From Bacteroidota bacterium (GTDB taxonomy: Bacteria; Bacteroidota; Bacteroidia; Chitinophagales; LD1), in NCBI GenBank assembly GCA_018267365.1, contig JAFDYQ010000012.1, positions 42,736-106,735 of the forward strand: 64,000 nt of DNA. Direction: 5' to 3'. This document shows positions 1-9,532 of this stretch, piece after piece. The notes under the pieces were generated by a model that was not told where the DNA came from, ran no database searches, and saw only the letters and a list, made by a program, of their open reading frames with translations. The position numbers and the translations under genes were made by a program. Each line of letters begins with the position of its first letter. The first letter of the stretch is position 1.

Positions 1-866
1 CCAAAGGGCTGTTTAAACTTGCTCATCATGAGCAGGGCGTTGATATCCTCTCCACGTACACCGCAAGGAGTAAATTTCATATTGAGCGCCCCATCCAGCG
101 TACTGATCTGCCAGGGGTTTTTATCTACCGGCCGCTCATAGCTAAAGGTGGCCTGGGATAGCTGATGCACTTTGCCATTTACCCATAGTGCGTTTTCGAT
201 GCTGTTATTGAAATCCCCCACCAGGTTGACACCAAACTCGACCCCGTGATCTGTCACTGCATTCATAGAAACCCAATTCCAGAAGGTATGCCTGGGAGGG
301 TATCCCTTACTAAAGTCGAGTCCCCCTATTGTGCCATCAAATTGAATCGACGCTCCGTCTATCGTACCTTCTACAGCCGCAGGTAGCAAGAGGTTCTTGT
401 AGGTATGATGGAAGGGCCGCTCACCGGCAGGAGCGATGGTAGTACTGCCGTTGCCATTTTCGGTCAGAGATATATTGATACGGATGCGTTTGCCGGCAGA
501 GGAACAAGTGATCCTGTCTCCGTCCGCCTTGATAGAAAAATCCTTTAACTGCCACCTGCTGCGCAGGTCCGGGTCAAAATCTGAGGCAAACCCTAATGGC
601 ACAGTTGTTTTCTCCTCTGCATACTGGCCGGTCTGCGTGTCAAAAACATAAACAAAAGCAGTAGCTACGAGCCCTGCATCAGCTATGGCGAAGCCCACAC
701 AATACCTGGTGCTGAAAGCGCTGGCAAACAGCCATGCTTTGCGCTGGGAGCGGCGCACATCAGACCATGGAGTAGTGCTCATGTCTGCCACCTGGCCGGC
801 ATAGAGTCCGAACGGGATAGGCCCGGAGGCAAATGACTTCAATGATGTAGGGGCTTGTGTAAGCAT
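1..866 (-). CDS. DUF2804 family protein, 3' part outside window
   Basis: An open frame on the minus strand runs from ATG at 866 off the left edge, so the C-terminus is missing. About 288 codons are visible. The protein reads MLTQAPTSLKSFASGPIPFG and later contains FWNWVSMNA, GVNLVGDFNNSIENALWV and NPWQISTLDG, ending in the window at SKFKQPFG. This run of Trp/Asn/Gly-rich blocks is characteristic of DUF2804, a family of about 330-360 residues with a lipocalin-like beta fold and no established reaction. No signal peptide is seen, so a cytoplasmic protein is expected. No alternative in-frame start exists upstream before a stop. The call rests on recalled family motifs. Confidence 0.8.
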   Translation of the reverse strand, partial: MLTQAPTSLKSFASGPIPFGLYAGQVADMSTTPWSDVRRSQRKAWLFASAFSTRYCVGFAIADAGLVATAFVYVFDTQTGQYAEEKTTVPLGFASDFDPDLRSRWQLKDFSIKADGDRITCSSAGKRIRINISLTENGNGSTTIAPAGERPFHHTYKNLLLPAAVEGTIDGASIQFDGTIGGLDFSKGYPPRHTFWNWVSMNAVTDHGVEFGVNLVGDFNNSIENALWVNGKVHQLSQATFSYERPVDKNPWQISTLDGALNMKFTPCGVRGEDINALLMMSKFKQPF

Positions 867-992
867 GGGGCAGAGTATTTGATCTGGTATGAATGTACAG
901 AATAACTGTCTAAACCTGATGTACCGGCCTATGCACTGATATGGTTTTAGTTAAATATTGCATATTGCCGTGGCGATGGATCTGATATGCAT

Positions 993-1000
993 TAATTTTG
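993..1000 (+). promoter_or_regulatory. Bacteroidota -7 box (TAATTTTG)
   Basis: TAATTTTG matches TAnnTTTG and lies 18 bases upstream of the ATG at 1019. The last three bases (998-1000) form a TTG that is in frame with the next gene and would be a false start if this is the promoter. No good TTTG -33 box is seen at the usual distance. Confidence 0.5.
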
Positions 1001-1018
1001 AAGTCACTAAAAGAGTTT

Positions 1019-2152
1019 ATGAAAGGAATATGGATAGCACTGCTTTTTATGGCCGGTGCTTTGGCTGTGCCTGCACAGGATGACCGCTACTATGAGAATA
1101 ACAACGGCGGAGGGGATGATGTCTATACGGACAATACACAAACTGAAGAGCAGATGGATCAGTCTGCCACCAGCTACCAAACCTTTTACAATGACCTGGA
1201 CCCGTATGGCCGCTGGATACAGAGCCCGGCGTATGGATACGTCTGGAGCCCGGCGCAGGCTGGCGCAGGATTTGAACCCTACCTGACCAATGGTCACTGG
1301 GAGTACACGGAGTACGGGTGGACCTGGGTCTCAGACTTTAGCTGGGGCTGGGCTACCTTTCACTATGGCAGGTGGTATATGGACCCGGCATATGGCTGGG
1401 TATGGGTGCCGGGTTCTCTATGGGCGCCGGCATGGGTAGACTGGGGCCAGTATGAGGGTTACTACTGCTGGGCGCCGCTTTGGCCCGGTGAGTATACCTC
1501 CACGCACTACGGCAGCAGAGATCACCACTGGTACTTTGCCCAGCAAAATCACATAGTAGATCACGATCTCTCCGATCATGTGGTGAGCCAAACGGTGGTA
1601 CGCCCTGAAGGAGGTAGCCTGGAGCAGCACATCATACGCATAGATCATGTGGGCAGTTTGGATGGTTCCAAATTTTTTGCTGGTCCGAAACTGAAAGAAG
1701 TGGAAAAAGAAGCAGGGCATACTATACCTCGCGCCACTCTCTCCTCAGCACCACGGCCCGAGGCTACACATGTGAGCGATGGCCATATCAGCATCTACAG
1801 GCCTGCCATCAGGCCGGTGGCTAAACCCCAGGAGGCGCCCACCCGCACTACCAGCCCGGATAATACAGAGCCGACTAGGGTAAACACGCCCCAGCGGCCG
1901 CCACAGCCGTCCGGTGGCCTATCTGAGCCAGTGCGGCAGCCCCGCGGCCAGACTGAGATATCACGCCCCTCAGCAGCCCCTCAGATACAGCGCACTGAGC
2001 CATCTTATCAGAGGGTAGAACCGGCACAGCGACCGGTGCGCAATCCTAGTCTGAACCCCGCCGGTGGGGGTGCCGCTCCGTCACAGCCACAGATACGTAT
2101 GACACCTGCGCCAGTGCTATCTCCTGCTCGTGTGGGTGGCCCCAGACGATGA
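1019..2152 (+). CDS. DUF6600 / YXWGXW-repeat envelope protein
   Basis: The 377-residue product starts MKGIWIALLFMAGALAVPAQ, a Sec signal peptide, so it is exported. Residues of roughly 50-150 hold a Tyr/Trp/Gly-rich block with repeated motifs such as YGRWIQSPAYGYVW, NGHWEYTEYGWTW and YGRWYMDPAYGWVWVPGS, typical of DUF6600/YXWGXW proteins, whose function is not established. From about residue 230 the chain is Pro/Arg/Gln-rich and probably disordered. The ATG at 1019 is preferred over the in-frame TTG at 998 because that TTG lies inside a -7 promoter box and would leave no leader. It stands alone, with no obvious operon partner. Confidence 0.8.
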   Translation: MKGIWIALLFMAGALAVPAQDDRYYENNNGGGDDVYTDNTQTEEQMDQSATSYQTFYNDLDPYGRWIQSPAYGYVWSPAQAGAGFEPYLTNGHWEYTEYGWTWVSDFSWGWATFHYGRWYMDPAYGWVWVPGSLWAPAWVDWGQYEGYYCWAPLWPGEYTSTHYGSRDHHWYFAQQNHIVDHDLSDHVVSQTVVRPEGGSLEQHIIRIDHVGSLDGSKFFAGPKLKEVEKEAGHTIPRATLSSAPRPEATHVSDGHISIYRPAIRPVAKPQEAPTRTTSPDNTEPTRVNTPQRPPQPSGGLSEPVRQPRGQTEISRPSAAPQIQRTEPSYQRVEPAQRPVRNPSLNPAGGGAAPSQPQIRMTPAPVLSPARVGGPRR

Positions 2153-2322
2153 TGATCAGGGATTTGCACCTGATATATCAATAGTTTACCTTGTTAAACT
2201 CTTATTTCACAGGACTTTGATGGTTCTATGAAATTCTATATTATTAATTTGCATTACATTACAATGAATAAATTGTGATTAACCTAGACCTGATTCGCAC
2301 TGTATTCCGTATATAGTGTACT

Positions 2323-2754
2323 ATGACGGTTACTAGCAATAATGTAGAAAACGAAATGGCAATACTCGACTTTCTAATAGTAGATGATAGTGATCCCTTC
2401 GTCAAGCTGACAAAAAGGACACTGCACAAATCGGGACTGGCGTGTACTATAAAGGAAGCGCCCAATGGCAAATCTGCACTGGATCTGCTGGCAGATAAGG
2501 GTGCCTGTCCTGACGTAATACTATTGGATATGAATATGCCGGTGATGAATGGATTTGAATTTCTGGATCAATATATAGGTGAAGGCCGCTGCACCCATAC
2601 TACACTCATATATATGCTCACATCGTCTGTGATGGAGCAAGACAAAATGAGGGCCAAGGGCTATCCTCAGATCAAGGCCTACTTTGAGAAGCCTCTCACT
2701 GTGCATAATATAGAGCAGATCATAGCGGACCTGGCTGCACGGGGCAGGGTATGA
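2323..2754 (+). CDS. Single-domain response regulator (CheY-like receiver)
   Basis: The 143-residue protein is one receiver domain without an output domain. Visible landmarks are the acidic pair D21-D22 in LIVDDSD, the phosphoacceptor D69 in VILLDMNMPVMNG, the switch T100/S101 in MLTSS and K123 in FEKPL. It should take phosphate from a histidine kinase and act by protein-protein contact. No kinase is encoded nearby, so its partner is unknown. An alternative start at 2356 (MAILDFLIVDD) would remove 11 residues that are not part of the fold. It is separated from its neighbours by short gaps and lies in the same direction as the DUF486 gene 41 bases downstream. Confidence 0.88.
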   Translation: MTVTSNNVENEMAILDFLIVDDSDPFVKLTKRTLHKSGLACTIKEAPNGKSALDLLADKGACPDVILLDMNMPVMNGFEFLDQYIGEGRCTHTTLIYMLTSSVMEQDKMRAKGYPQIKAYFEKPLTVHNIEQIIADLAARGRV

Positions 2755-2795
2755 CTGGCACAGTTTTTTATATCTGAGATTTCATATTTTGCAAT

Positions 2796-3167
2796 ATGAA
2801 AAAAGTCCTTCTCACTATTGGTCTCCTCATCCTTTCCAATACTTTCATGACTCTCGCGTGGTATGGCCACCTGAAATTTAAGGACATGAAAGGATTTAGC
2901 CAACTCGGTCTTATCAGTATCATTTTCATCAGCTGGGGTATTGCTTTATTTGAATACTGTTTTCAGGTGCCAGCAAACCGGATCGGATTTCAGGAAAATG
3001 GAGGTCCATTCAGCCTCTTGCAGCTAAAGGTGATACAAGAGGTGGTCACACTTTCTGTATTTACGATTTTTTCTCTCATCGCTTTCCGCAATGAGACACT
3101 CCGGGTAAATCACTTCATAGGTTTTGGCCTGCTGGTGCTGGCCGTCTATTTCATTTTTAAAAAGTAG
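2796..3167 (+). CDS. DUF486 family inner-membrane protein
   Basis: The 123-residue protein has four predicted membrane segments (about 3-21, 33-52, 80-98 and 104-121). It carries the DUF486 signature TLAWYGHLK, WGIALFEYCFQVPANRIG and LQLKVIQEVVTL. The family is a small DMT-like membrane protein of unknown substrate. Length and motif order fit a complete gene. It follows the receiver-domain gene with a 41-base gap and may be cotranscribed with it, but nothing in the sequence links the functions. Confidence 0.85.
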   Translation: MKKVLLTIGLLILSNTFMTLAWYGHLKFKDMKGFSQLGLISIIFISWGIALFEYCFQVPANRIGFQENGGPFSLLQLKVIQEVVTLSVFTIFSLIAFRNETLRVNHFIGFGLLVLAVYFIFKK

Positions 3168-3200
3168 TTATACATTGTTTTTCAAGTGAAGCCATTTTTT

Positions 3201-3208
3201 TACATTTG
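3201..3208 (+). promoter_or_regulatory. Bacteroidota -7 box (TACATTTG)
   Basis: TACATTTG fits TAnnTTTG and ends six bases before the ATG at 3215. ATTG at 3174-3177 could serve as the -33 box, with a 23-base spacer. The mRNA would have almost no leader. The in-frame TTG at 3206 lies inside the box and should not be used as a start. Confidence 0.5.
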
Positions 3209-3214
3209 GCGTAT

Positions 3215-5229
3215 ATGAAAACAGTCAGGTATGCTATTGCGATTTTGGTCGTTGTTATTAGTTCTTTAAAATCCCGGGCCGAAAACACAGAATGCCGGTT
3301 TGCTGAGTGGGGCCATGTGACCCAGGATGAACTCCGGATGACCGAATGCGCCTTTGAAAAAAAAGCAGATGCTATGCTGCTGCTCGATCTGGGTGAGGTA
3401 CACTACAGGCGCGCTTCTGAGGATTTTACAGCCTCAGGATATTTTCGTATCAATACAGCCTACTATCAGCGTTACAAAATTTTTGCACAGAGCGGCGCGC
3501 ATCACACCGATAAAAAAATTCTGATCAGCACAGGCTCTACTCAGGAAAGGCTCAAAAATATTTATGCAGTCTGCTACAATCTGGTGAATGGAGAAATAAA
3601 AAAGAGCATACTGCAGGAGGCCGACATTCACCGGACACAGCTGAGCGACGGTACAGAGCAGGTTTCCTTTGCGGTGCCTGGAGTCGTGGCCGGTAGTGTG
3701 GTAGAGATCGCATATGAGCGGGAGGAGTTTGTGACATATCATCTGCCTCGCTGGTATTTCACTCAGGATATACCATCCGCCAAAAGCAGCATTACTGTAG
3801 GCTACCTTGATGCCATGATCTATTATGTGGAGCAGCATCTCGTAGGAGATACACTGGAGATCCACAAAGAGCCATTTACCTCTACCATCATGATCGCTCC
3901 GAGGGGTAGCTATATACAGCAGGCTCTGACAGGCGTGCGCCAAACCTACACCGCATATAATGTTGAATCCTATCAGGATGAGCCTTTCATCAATTCTTCG
4001 CGCAACTACAGGAGCTGGATCAGTTTTCAGTTGGCTATGTTTCAGCAGCCGCTGCCATATGACAAAAATCTTGTGTCATCATTCGACAAACTGTCTGAAC
4101 AACTGTATACGTCCGAGAGATTTGTAGATGGACTGGAGGTGCATCCCATACCGCGCAAAGAATGGATGGCGATGCTCAATGATAATATGTCGAAAGAAGT
4201 ATTGGCGAAAACTATATATGAATATATCCGCGCCAATGTCACAGACAATGGCAATACCGGCTTCGCACCGCAAAACTCCAACACTAAAGTATGGAAAGAC
4301 AGGACCGGATCTCAGACGGAGATCAATATGCTCCTGATCAGCGAACTCAGGGCATCGGGTATAGAGGCCTATCCTATACTGGTGAGTAGCAGGTATCAAG
4401 GTAATGTAAATCAGGATTATCCTATTCTCAATAACTATGAGGCCGTAGATGCCCTGGTCATGATCGATGGCAAAATGCGGTAGTCCTCGATGCCACCGAA
4501 AAAGAGCTTCCTTTTGGTGAACCCCCGCTACCACAGGTCAATACAACTGGCTGGGTGGTCAAGGGTGTCAATGAGCATTTCTGGTACGACATCAGAGAAA
4601 AAAGGCAAAGTCTGAAGGTAGTGAATATAAGTGCAGCACTCGATGAAGCCGGTACCATAGCTGGTACCATAGACATCACATATACCAATCATAACGCAGA
4701 AAATCTCATACATAGACATAGGGCCGGTAAAAAGTCACTGATCTCCGAAGCGCTCAAAACTTCCCTCCCTAATATAAATATTGAAGCCGTATCTGACAGT
4801 ATCGTAGGAGAGAAGTGTTACTATATTCAAAAAGTCAGGTTCACTACTGCTGCGAATACTGATAATGATGGCAACGTATATATTTCGATAGCCAACATCT
4901 ATGGTAGTTCAACTAATCCTTTTGTGAGCAGACGGCGGGTGGCGGATGTAGACTTTGGCTACACCGACCGTACTCTCATCAATATGAAGCTGGCCATACC
5001 TGCATCTTACACAGCTGATAGCATACTGCCGCGAGCCCAGCTGCGAATGAGTGATACCTCTGCTAGCTTTACCAATAGGACAGAGGTCAGTAATGGGCTG
5101 GTGACATGTGCACAGAAGCTCGACTTTTCCAGTTCTTTCTATCCGGCCAGGGCTTATCCTGCACTATATGAGTTTGAGAGAGGATATTATGACCTCAGAC
5201 AAAAGCCCTTGGTCCTGCATAAGAAGTAA
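3215..5229 (+). pseudogene. DUF3857/transglutaminase-like protein, broken by a frameshift
   Basis: Two fragments belong to one gene of about 671 codons. The first reads from ATG 3215 (signal peptide MKTVRYAIAILVVVISSLKS) to TAG at 4481-4483. The second continues in another frame with VVLDATEKELPFGEPPLPQV directly after the stop and runs to 5229. Adding one base in CGG/TAG (4478-4483), for example a third G, restores DGKMR-VVLDATEK. Order of domains: DUF3857 N-terminal part, transglutaminase-like core around residues 330-425, beta-rich C-terminal part. In the core the catalytic Cys position is Gln (GSQTEIN), so even the intact product would be a non-catalytic member. A sequencing error is a possible alternative. 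The stop overlaps the next start (TAATG), so the pair is translationally coupled. Confidence 0.75.
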
Positions 5230-7133
5230 TGATGGCCAGGATCATTTCATTGCTGCTGGGTGTATGGATAGCATCTTATAGCTATGCCGGTAGCCGGGAT
5301 GACCTGGCTGTAGCCCTGATACCGGATTCCCTGCTGGCTGGCGCGCATAGTATCGTGAGGAGCGCAGATTATACTTTGGATATTAAAGATGTAGCTCATG
5401 CCGAATTTACTGTGCATCGGGTAGTGACCGTGATAGATGCCGCCGGAGCAGATGAACTGACCATATATATACCATACAGCAAGTATCGCAAGATAAAGGA
5501 CATACACTCCGCCACCTATGACTACGCAGGCCGCCAGATCAATAAGCATCAAAGCTATGAAATGGAAGATTTTGCTATGGTGACTGATGCCCTCTATAGT
5601 GACGAGCGGGTCAAATATCTTCGGACATCAGGCGGATCGTATCCTGTCACGATAGATGTCACCACGGTGATGCTACTGGAAGGGATAATGGACTATCCCG
5701 ACTGGCAGATACAGGGCATAGGAGAGGCTGTACAGCAAAGTAGCTACACTGTATCAGCGCCATCGCCCCGTATGGTCAGATACCGCGCGTACCATAGTAC
5801 GCTGACTCCTGAGGTGTCTACGGATATGAAAACTAATAAGACGCTTTATCAATGGTCAGTAGCCGGCCTTCGCCAGCAGGCGGTACCCGTCAGCTCTTAT
5901 TCTTCAAGGTATTTTTTACCTCGCATAGACTTTGCACCATCAGAGTTTGAGATAGATGGTTATAAGGGTTCATTAACCACCTGGAGTTCTTTTGCCGGTG
6001 CCATAGCCGCTATGTGGCAGGATAAGAAGACCCTGACACCGGAGATAAAGGCCGAGATACTCGGCCTGGTAAAAAATACTCATACGGATCATGAAAAAGT
6101 TGCTATTCTCTATGCTTACTTGCAGCATAATTTTCACTACGTGAGTATCCAGATGGGGATAGGAGGTATCATCCCATTTGATGCTACTACAGTGCACCGG
6201 TCACGATATGGAGACTGCAAAGCGCTGAGTAATTATATGTCGGCCATCCTCGAGGTAGCGGGTGTCAGGTCATACCCCGTTTTGATAAATAGCGGGGAGC
6301 GTACGGATGCGATAGATACAACCTTCCCCGGCAATAAATTTGATCATGTCATTCTCTATGTCATCTCAGATGGCGAACCCCAGTGGCTGGAGTGCACCAG
6401 CACTGCAATGGAGCCTGGTCTGCTTGGTACTTTTACCGAAAACCGCTATGGACTGACGATAGCTCCTGATGGCCGGCTGATCCGGACGCCATCCTCCGCT
6501 GCAGAGCGCAGTCGTCTGGTCATATCTCATGATATATCAATGCCAAAGGATGCAGACGTCTCGATAAATGCATCAGTAGACATCTGTGGCGAATACCGGC
6601 TGGGGGGCATGGAGCACCTGATAGGAGGCAAAGAAAATGATCAGCTTAGCTATCTTTTTAAGTATTTGAGTATAAGGCGTCCAGAACAAGTGGCACTGGC
6701 CGGGCCTGTAGATAGTGCCGGGCATATAACGCTCTCTTTCCATGGGCTGAGTACTCATGTATATGACTTTCAAAATGGCTCTAAATTCTTTCTTCCTTCT
6801 ACGTATATAGCTCGCTGGTATGCAAATCTTTCTTCCGATACATCAGCGAGGTATAATCTATTGTTAGGTTTCCCAAATGACAAATCAGAGGTGCTGACTT
6901 ATCATCTTGCACCTGGAGATGTCAGCCTGCCGCCTGATGCAGATTTGGATAATGTCTTACTCTCATTTCACCGGCAGTCTATCAAGGCTGCCGATAATAC
7001 AGTGACTGTGCATACCGAGCTGAAAATGAAAGTGCACGTGCTGCACTACTCTGATATTGCGTTGATGAAACGGTCGCTCCAGCAGGTTAGTAAATCACTT
7101 CAGCAGAGAGTAGTTTATACCGTCTTGGATTAG
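5229..7133 (+). CDS. DUF3857 and transglutaminase-like domain protein, secreted
   Basis: This 634-residue paralogue of the upstream gene starts with a signal peptide (MMARIISLLLGVWIASYSYA). A DUF3857 domain covers about residues 50-230, followed by a transglutaminase-like core containing FHYVSIQMGIGG, then YGDCKALSNYM with the candidate nucleophile C330 and FDHVILYV with H373. The third active-site position is in QWLECTS, where an acidic residue (Glu) is present. A beta-rich C-terminal region follows. The family is common in Bacteroidota and is thought to be periplasmic; its substrate is unknown. The start overlaps the preceding stop by one base. It ends 12 bases from the convergent lipoprotein gene. 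Confidence 0.85.
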   Translation: MMARIISLLLGVWIASYSYAGSRDDLAVALIPDSLLAGAHSIVRSADYTLDIKDVAHAEFTVHRVVTVIDAAGADELTIYIPYSKYRKIKDIHSATYDYAGRQINKHQSYEMEDFAMVTDALYSDERVKYLRTSGGSYPVTIDVTTVMLLEGIMDYPDWQIQGIGEAVQQSSYTVSAPSPRMVRYRAYHSTLTPEVSTDMKTNKTLYQWSVAGLRQQAVPVSSYSSRYFLPRIDFAPSEFEIDGYKGSLTTWSSFAGAIAAMWQDKKTLTPEIKAEILGLVKNTHTDHEKVAILYAYLQHNFHYVSIQMGIGGIIPFDATTVHRSRYGDCKALSNYMSAILEVAGVRSYPVLINSGERTDAIDTTFPGNKFDHVILYVISDGEPQWLECTSTAMEPGLLGTFTENRYGLTIAPDGRLIRTPSSAAERSRLVISHDISMPKDADVSINASVDICGEYRLGGMEHLIGGKENDQLSYLFKYLSIRRPEQVALAGPVDSAGHITLSFHGLSTHVYDFQNGSKFFLPSTYIARWYANLSSDTSARYNLLLGFPNDKSEVLTYHLAPGDVSLPPDADLDNVLLSFHRQSIKAADNTVTVHTELKMKVHVLHYSDIALMKRSLQQVSKSLQQRVVYTVLD

Positions 7134-7144
7134 TGGGGTCCTGT

Positions 7145-8224
7145 TTACGGTACCTGATAGTTGATCTGTGTGGTCTGGCTGGCTGTGCCCGTGGCGGGCA
7201 ATGTGAATGTGGTATTGGTGGCACTCACATAGTCTCCGCTGCTCATAGTATGATTGCCGTCTGCATCATATATGGCATATACGTAGTATGTGCCGGGATG
7301 CATATAGGTGAAGGTATACGACCTGTCGCCGGAGGCCAGGATCACATAGCGCGATCTGGTTTTCAGACTCGCATAGTTGATAAAAAAACCGGATATCATA
7401 GGCTGCGTGGTGACAAACATCAGCACCGATTTATTGGGATCTGGTGCAGGCAGCACTGATGAGAAGGAGAAAGACAATGTAGACTGACCGAGGTAGGGCT
7501 GTGCTGACTCAGGATAGGGATCCCCATTCAAAGTATAAAAGATGCTCTCTGTGAGTCCAGCAAAAGTGGAAGAGAAGTTCTTGACCATTTCTTTCCTGGG
7601 ATAGCCAAATGCTTGTCTGGCAGCCTGGCAGCTGCTTGTATCCTGGCGACCTGCCCGCCACTCCATGTGTAGTACGGCAGAGGAGAGGCTGTTATTTTTA
7701 TTGGTATAGCTACGCAATATCATGCTATCATCGTGAAAGATCACCTCAGACCAAGCGCGACGGGTGCCCTTTACGAAATCTGAAAAGCGGTAGTATGCCT
7801 GAGTGCCGGTCTCAGATACGCTATCTGCTATCAGGTATGATACTCGCTTCATGCCTGCAAAGCTACCGCCATTGCGGAAGCATAGTTTATATTCTGAGCT
7901 GTCATATACTATAAAGAAGGACATAAAAATGTCATTCATCGTATCCAATTCATTTTTGGCAGAGACCTGTCCGCCGCTGATCGGGCGGAAGTCTACGATC
8001 CACTCCGGATAGCCGCCCAGCGCTGTGGTAGAGGTGACGGGTCCGTCCCATATACCGGATATGCGGGATAGCAAGCCGTAGCCCTTTACTGTAGTAGATG
8101 ATGTGATACTATCCGGTGGGGTGACGGGAGGATTGTTAGAGTTATCCTTGCCGGGCTTGTGGCAACTGCTTGCAGAGACAAATATAACTATTAGGAGGGC
8201 TATGAGTCCGAAGGGTTTGTGCAT
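7145..8224 (-). CDS. Lipoprotein of unknown function
   Basis: The 359-residue product begins MHKPFGLIALLIVIFVSASS followed by Cys, a clear signal peptidase II lipobox, so it is a lipid-anchored envelope protein. The next stretch (NSNNPPVTPPDS) is a flexible linker. The remainder looks beta-rich, and the C-terminal third reads like an Ig-like or carboxypeptidase-regulatory-like sandwich (YTFTYMHPGTYYVYAIYDAD). No enzyme motif is recognised. It is transcribed alone from a TATATTTG box at 8249-8256 and converges on the transglutaminase-like gene. Confidence 0.75.
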   Translation of the reverse strand: MHKPFGLIALLIVIFVSASSCHKPGKDNSNNPPVTPPDSITSSTTVKGYGLLSRISGIWDGPVTSTTALGGYPEWIVDFRPISGGQVSAKNELDTMNDIFMSFFIVYDSSEYKLCFRNGGSFAGMKRVSYLIADSVSETGTQAYYRFSDFVKGTRRAWSEVIFHDDSMILRSYTNKNNSLSSAVLHMEWRAGRQDTSSCQAARQAFGYPRKEMVKNFSSTFAGLTESIFYTLNGDPYPESAQPYLGQSTLSFSFSSVLPAPDPNKSVLMFVTTQPMISGFFINYASLKTRSRYVILASGDRSYTFTYMHPGTYYVYAIYDADGNHTMSSGDYVSATNTTFTLPATGTASQTTQINYQVP

Positions 8225-8248
8225 GTTCTATTGATGATTTAGGTAGCC

Positions 8249-8256
8249 CAAATATA
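8249..8256 (-). promoter_or_regulatory. -7 box for the lipoprotein gene (TATATTTG)
   Basis: CAAATATA on the plus strand reads TATATTTG on the minus strand, a full match to TAnnTTTG, 25 bases upstream of the ATG at 8224. No clear -33 box is seen. Confidence 0.5.
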
Positions 8257-8308
8257 AATGAAAGGTTAGAGACGATTTATGACCTACAGCATATGGCATA
8301 GAAATAGC

Positions 8309-8316
8309 TAAATTTG
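8309..8316 (+). promoter_or_regulatory. -7 box (TAAATTTG)
   Basis: TAAATTTG matches the -7 consensus and lies 32 bases upstream of the ATG at 8349. It forms a divergent promoter pair with the box at 8249-8256. Confidence 0.5.
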
Positions 8317-8348
8317 AATGCACATATCCTTCTCACCAAACCTACCGC

Positions 8349-9371
8349 ATGAAGATATTATACTATTCTTTGTTTATTGCGAGCGCTTTTCTTTCCATAC
8401 ATGTCTATGCACAGCCCCAGATCACCAATGGGGGCTTTGAGGCATGGAGCGGGATAGATACGGCGCGCCCCGATGGCTGGGCCACTACCGAGCGCCTGCT
8501 GGGCCTGCCGGCGAATAAGTGGGTCACTCAGGAAATACGTCCGGCCTATGTACATGGAGGAGTGTCTGCCGTGAGGCTGGTGGCAGATACGCTGCATGGA
8601 CGCGCCTGGGTCAATAGTGAGGCTTATGGCACATTCATTCATACTACAGGTATGGCTACAGATGGCAGGACAGGTGAGCATGCCACCGGAAACGATGGCT
8701 ACACCTATATGCCTGGTGTGATAGCGGCGGGTACCGCCTCTCAGCCCCGAGGCTACTGGGTAGGATCAGGAGTAGCGCTGGGCGCCCGGCCCTCTACCTT
8801 GAGTTTCTGGGTGCGGCTCAGCCATCCGGTGCCGGATACGGCCAGCGTCAGAGTACTGCTGACCCGGTGGAGTACCAACCGTGGTACACGCGATACAGTG
8901 GCTATAGACAGGCAGGATATCTGGCCGGATAGCACGGTGATGACTGGCTACGCACTCTTCACAGACACGCTGGAATACCTCAACCTGGAGGTCCCCGATA
9001 CGGCACGCATCACCATATACGGTGGCCGCACGCGCAATGTGGCCGCACGGGGCAATGAGACCTGGATAGACGGGCTGGTATGGGGGTATGGTTTTCCACC
9101 TCCCGTACGTCCTGTAGTGCAGGCCGACTCTCTCTGGTTTATGCCCAATGTAGTAGAGACGGTCATGAAGGTGAGGGCTGATAGCACGCTCCTGGGGTGC
9201 CGGATCATCATAGAGGCAGAGACCAGCGTGCTGGTAAAAGATATACCTATCTCCGGGCCTTTGCTAACCGTAGATATGACAGATGTACCTGTAGGCAACT
9301 ATGCCTATGTACTCATAGATACCAATGGTAACAGGCTAAGGAAGGGTTATCTCTCGGTTCTCCGAAACTAA
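8349..9371 (+). CDS. Secreted protein with jelly-roll-like domain and probable T9SS tail
   Basis: The 340-residue protein has a signal peptide (MKILYYSLFIASAFLSIHVY, cleavage near AQPQ). The mature start, ITNGGFEAW...PDGW, is the pattern of PCMD-like carbohydrate-associated or jelly-roll domains in Bacteroidota exoproteins. The last 75 residues contain a short beta domain ending VPVGNYAYVLIDTNGNRLRK, which resembles the Gly-x-Tyr block of type A sorting domains without the usual PNP motif. It is probably secreted by the type IX system. No catalytic motif is seen. Confidence 0.65.
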   Translation: MKILYYSLFIASAFLSIHVYAQPQITNGGFEAWSGIDTARPDGWATTERLLGLPANKWVTQEIRPAYVHGGVSAVRLVADTLHGRAWVNSEAYGTFIHTTGMATDGRTGEHATGNDGYTYMPGVIAAGTASQPRGYWVGSGVALGARPSTLSFWVRLSHPVPDTASVRVLLTRWSTNRGTRDTVAIDRQDIWPDSTVMTGYALFTDTLEYLNLEVPDTARITIYGGRTRNVAARGNETWIDGLVWGYGFPPPVRPVVQADSLWFMPNVVETVMKVRADSTLLGCRIIIEAETSVLVKDIPISGPLLTVDMTDVPVGNYAYVLIDTNGNRLRKGYLSVLRN

Positions 9372-9532
9372 ACAAACACAGGAGCGGTTAGTTTCCGGTA
9401 TCACTGCTAATCCCTGACGTGAAAATAAGGATAAGGCACTTCTGCTGACATTCGGGTTACGATTAGGGTTAAACAAATAAGTACTTGTTTATACGGAGGT
9501 TACAGACACGGGTTACAGGCTGCACTTTTTTG

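Noticed and set aside
436..651. Plus-strand frame of 71 codons
   Set aside because: It lies antisense to the DUF2804 coding frame, which has clear family motifs through the same stretch.
998..1018. TTG start for the DUF6600 gene
   Set aside because: The TTG lies within the TAATTTTG promoter box; ATG at 1019 gives a good signal peptide.
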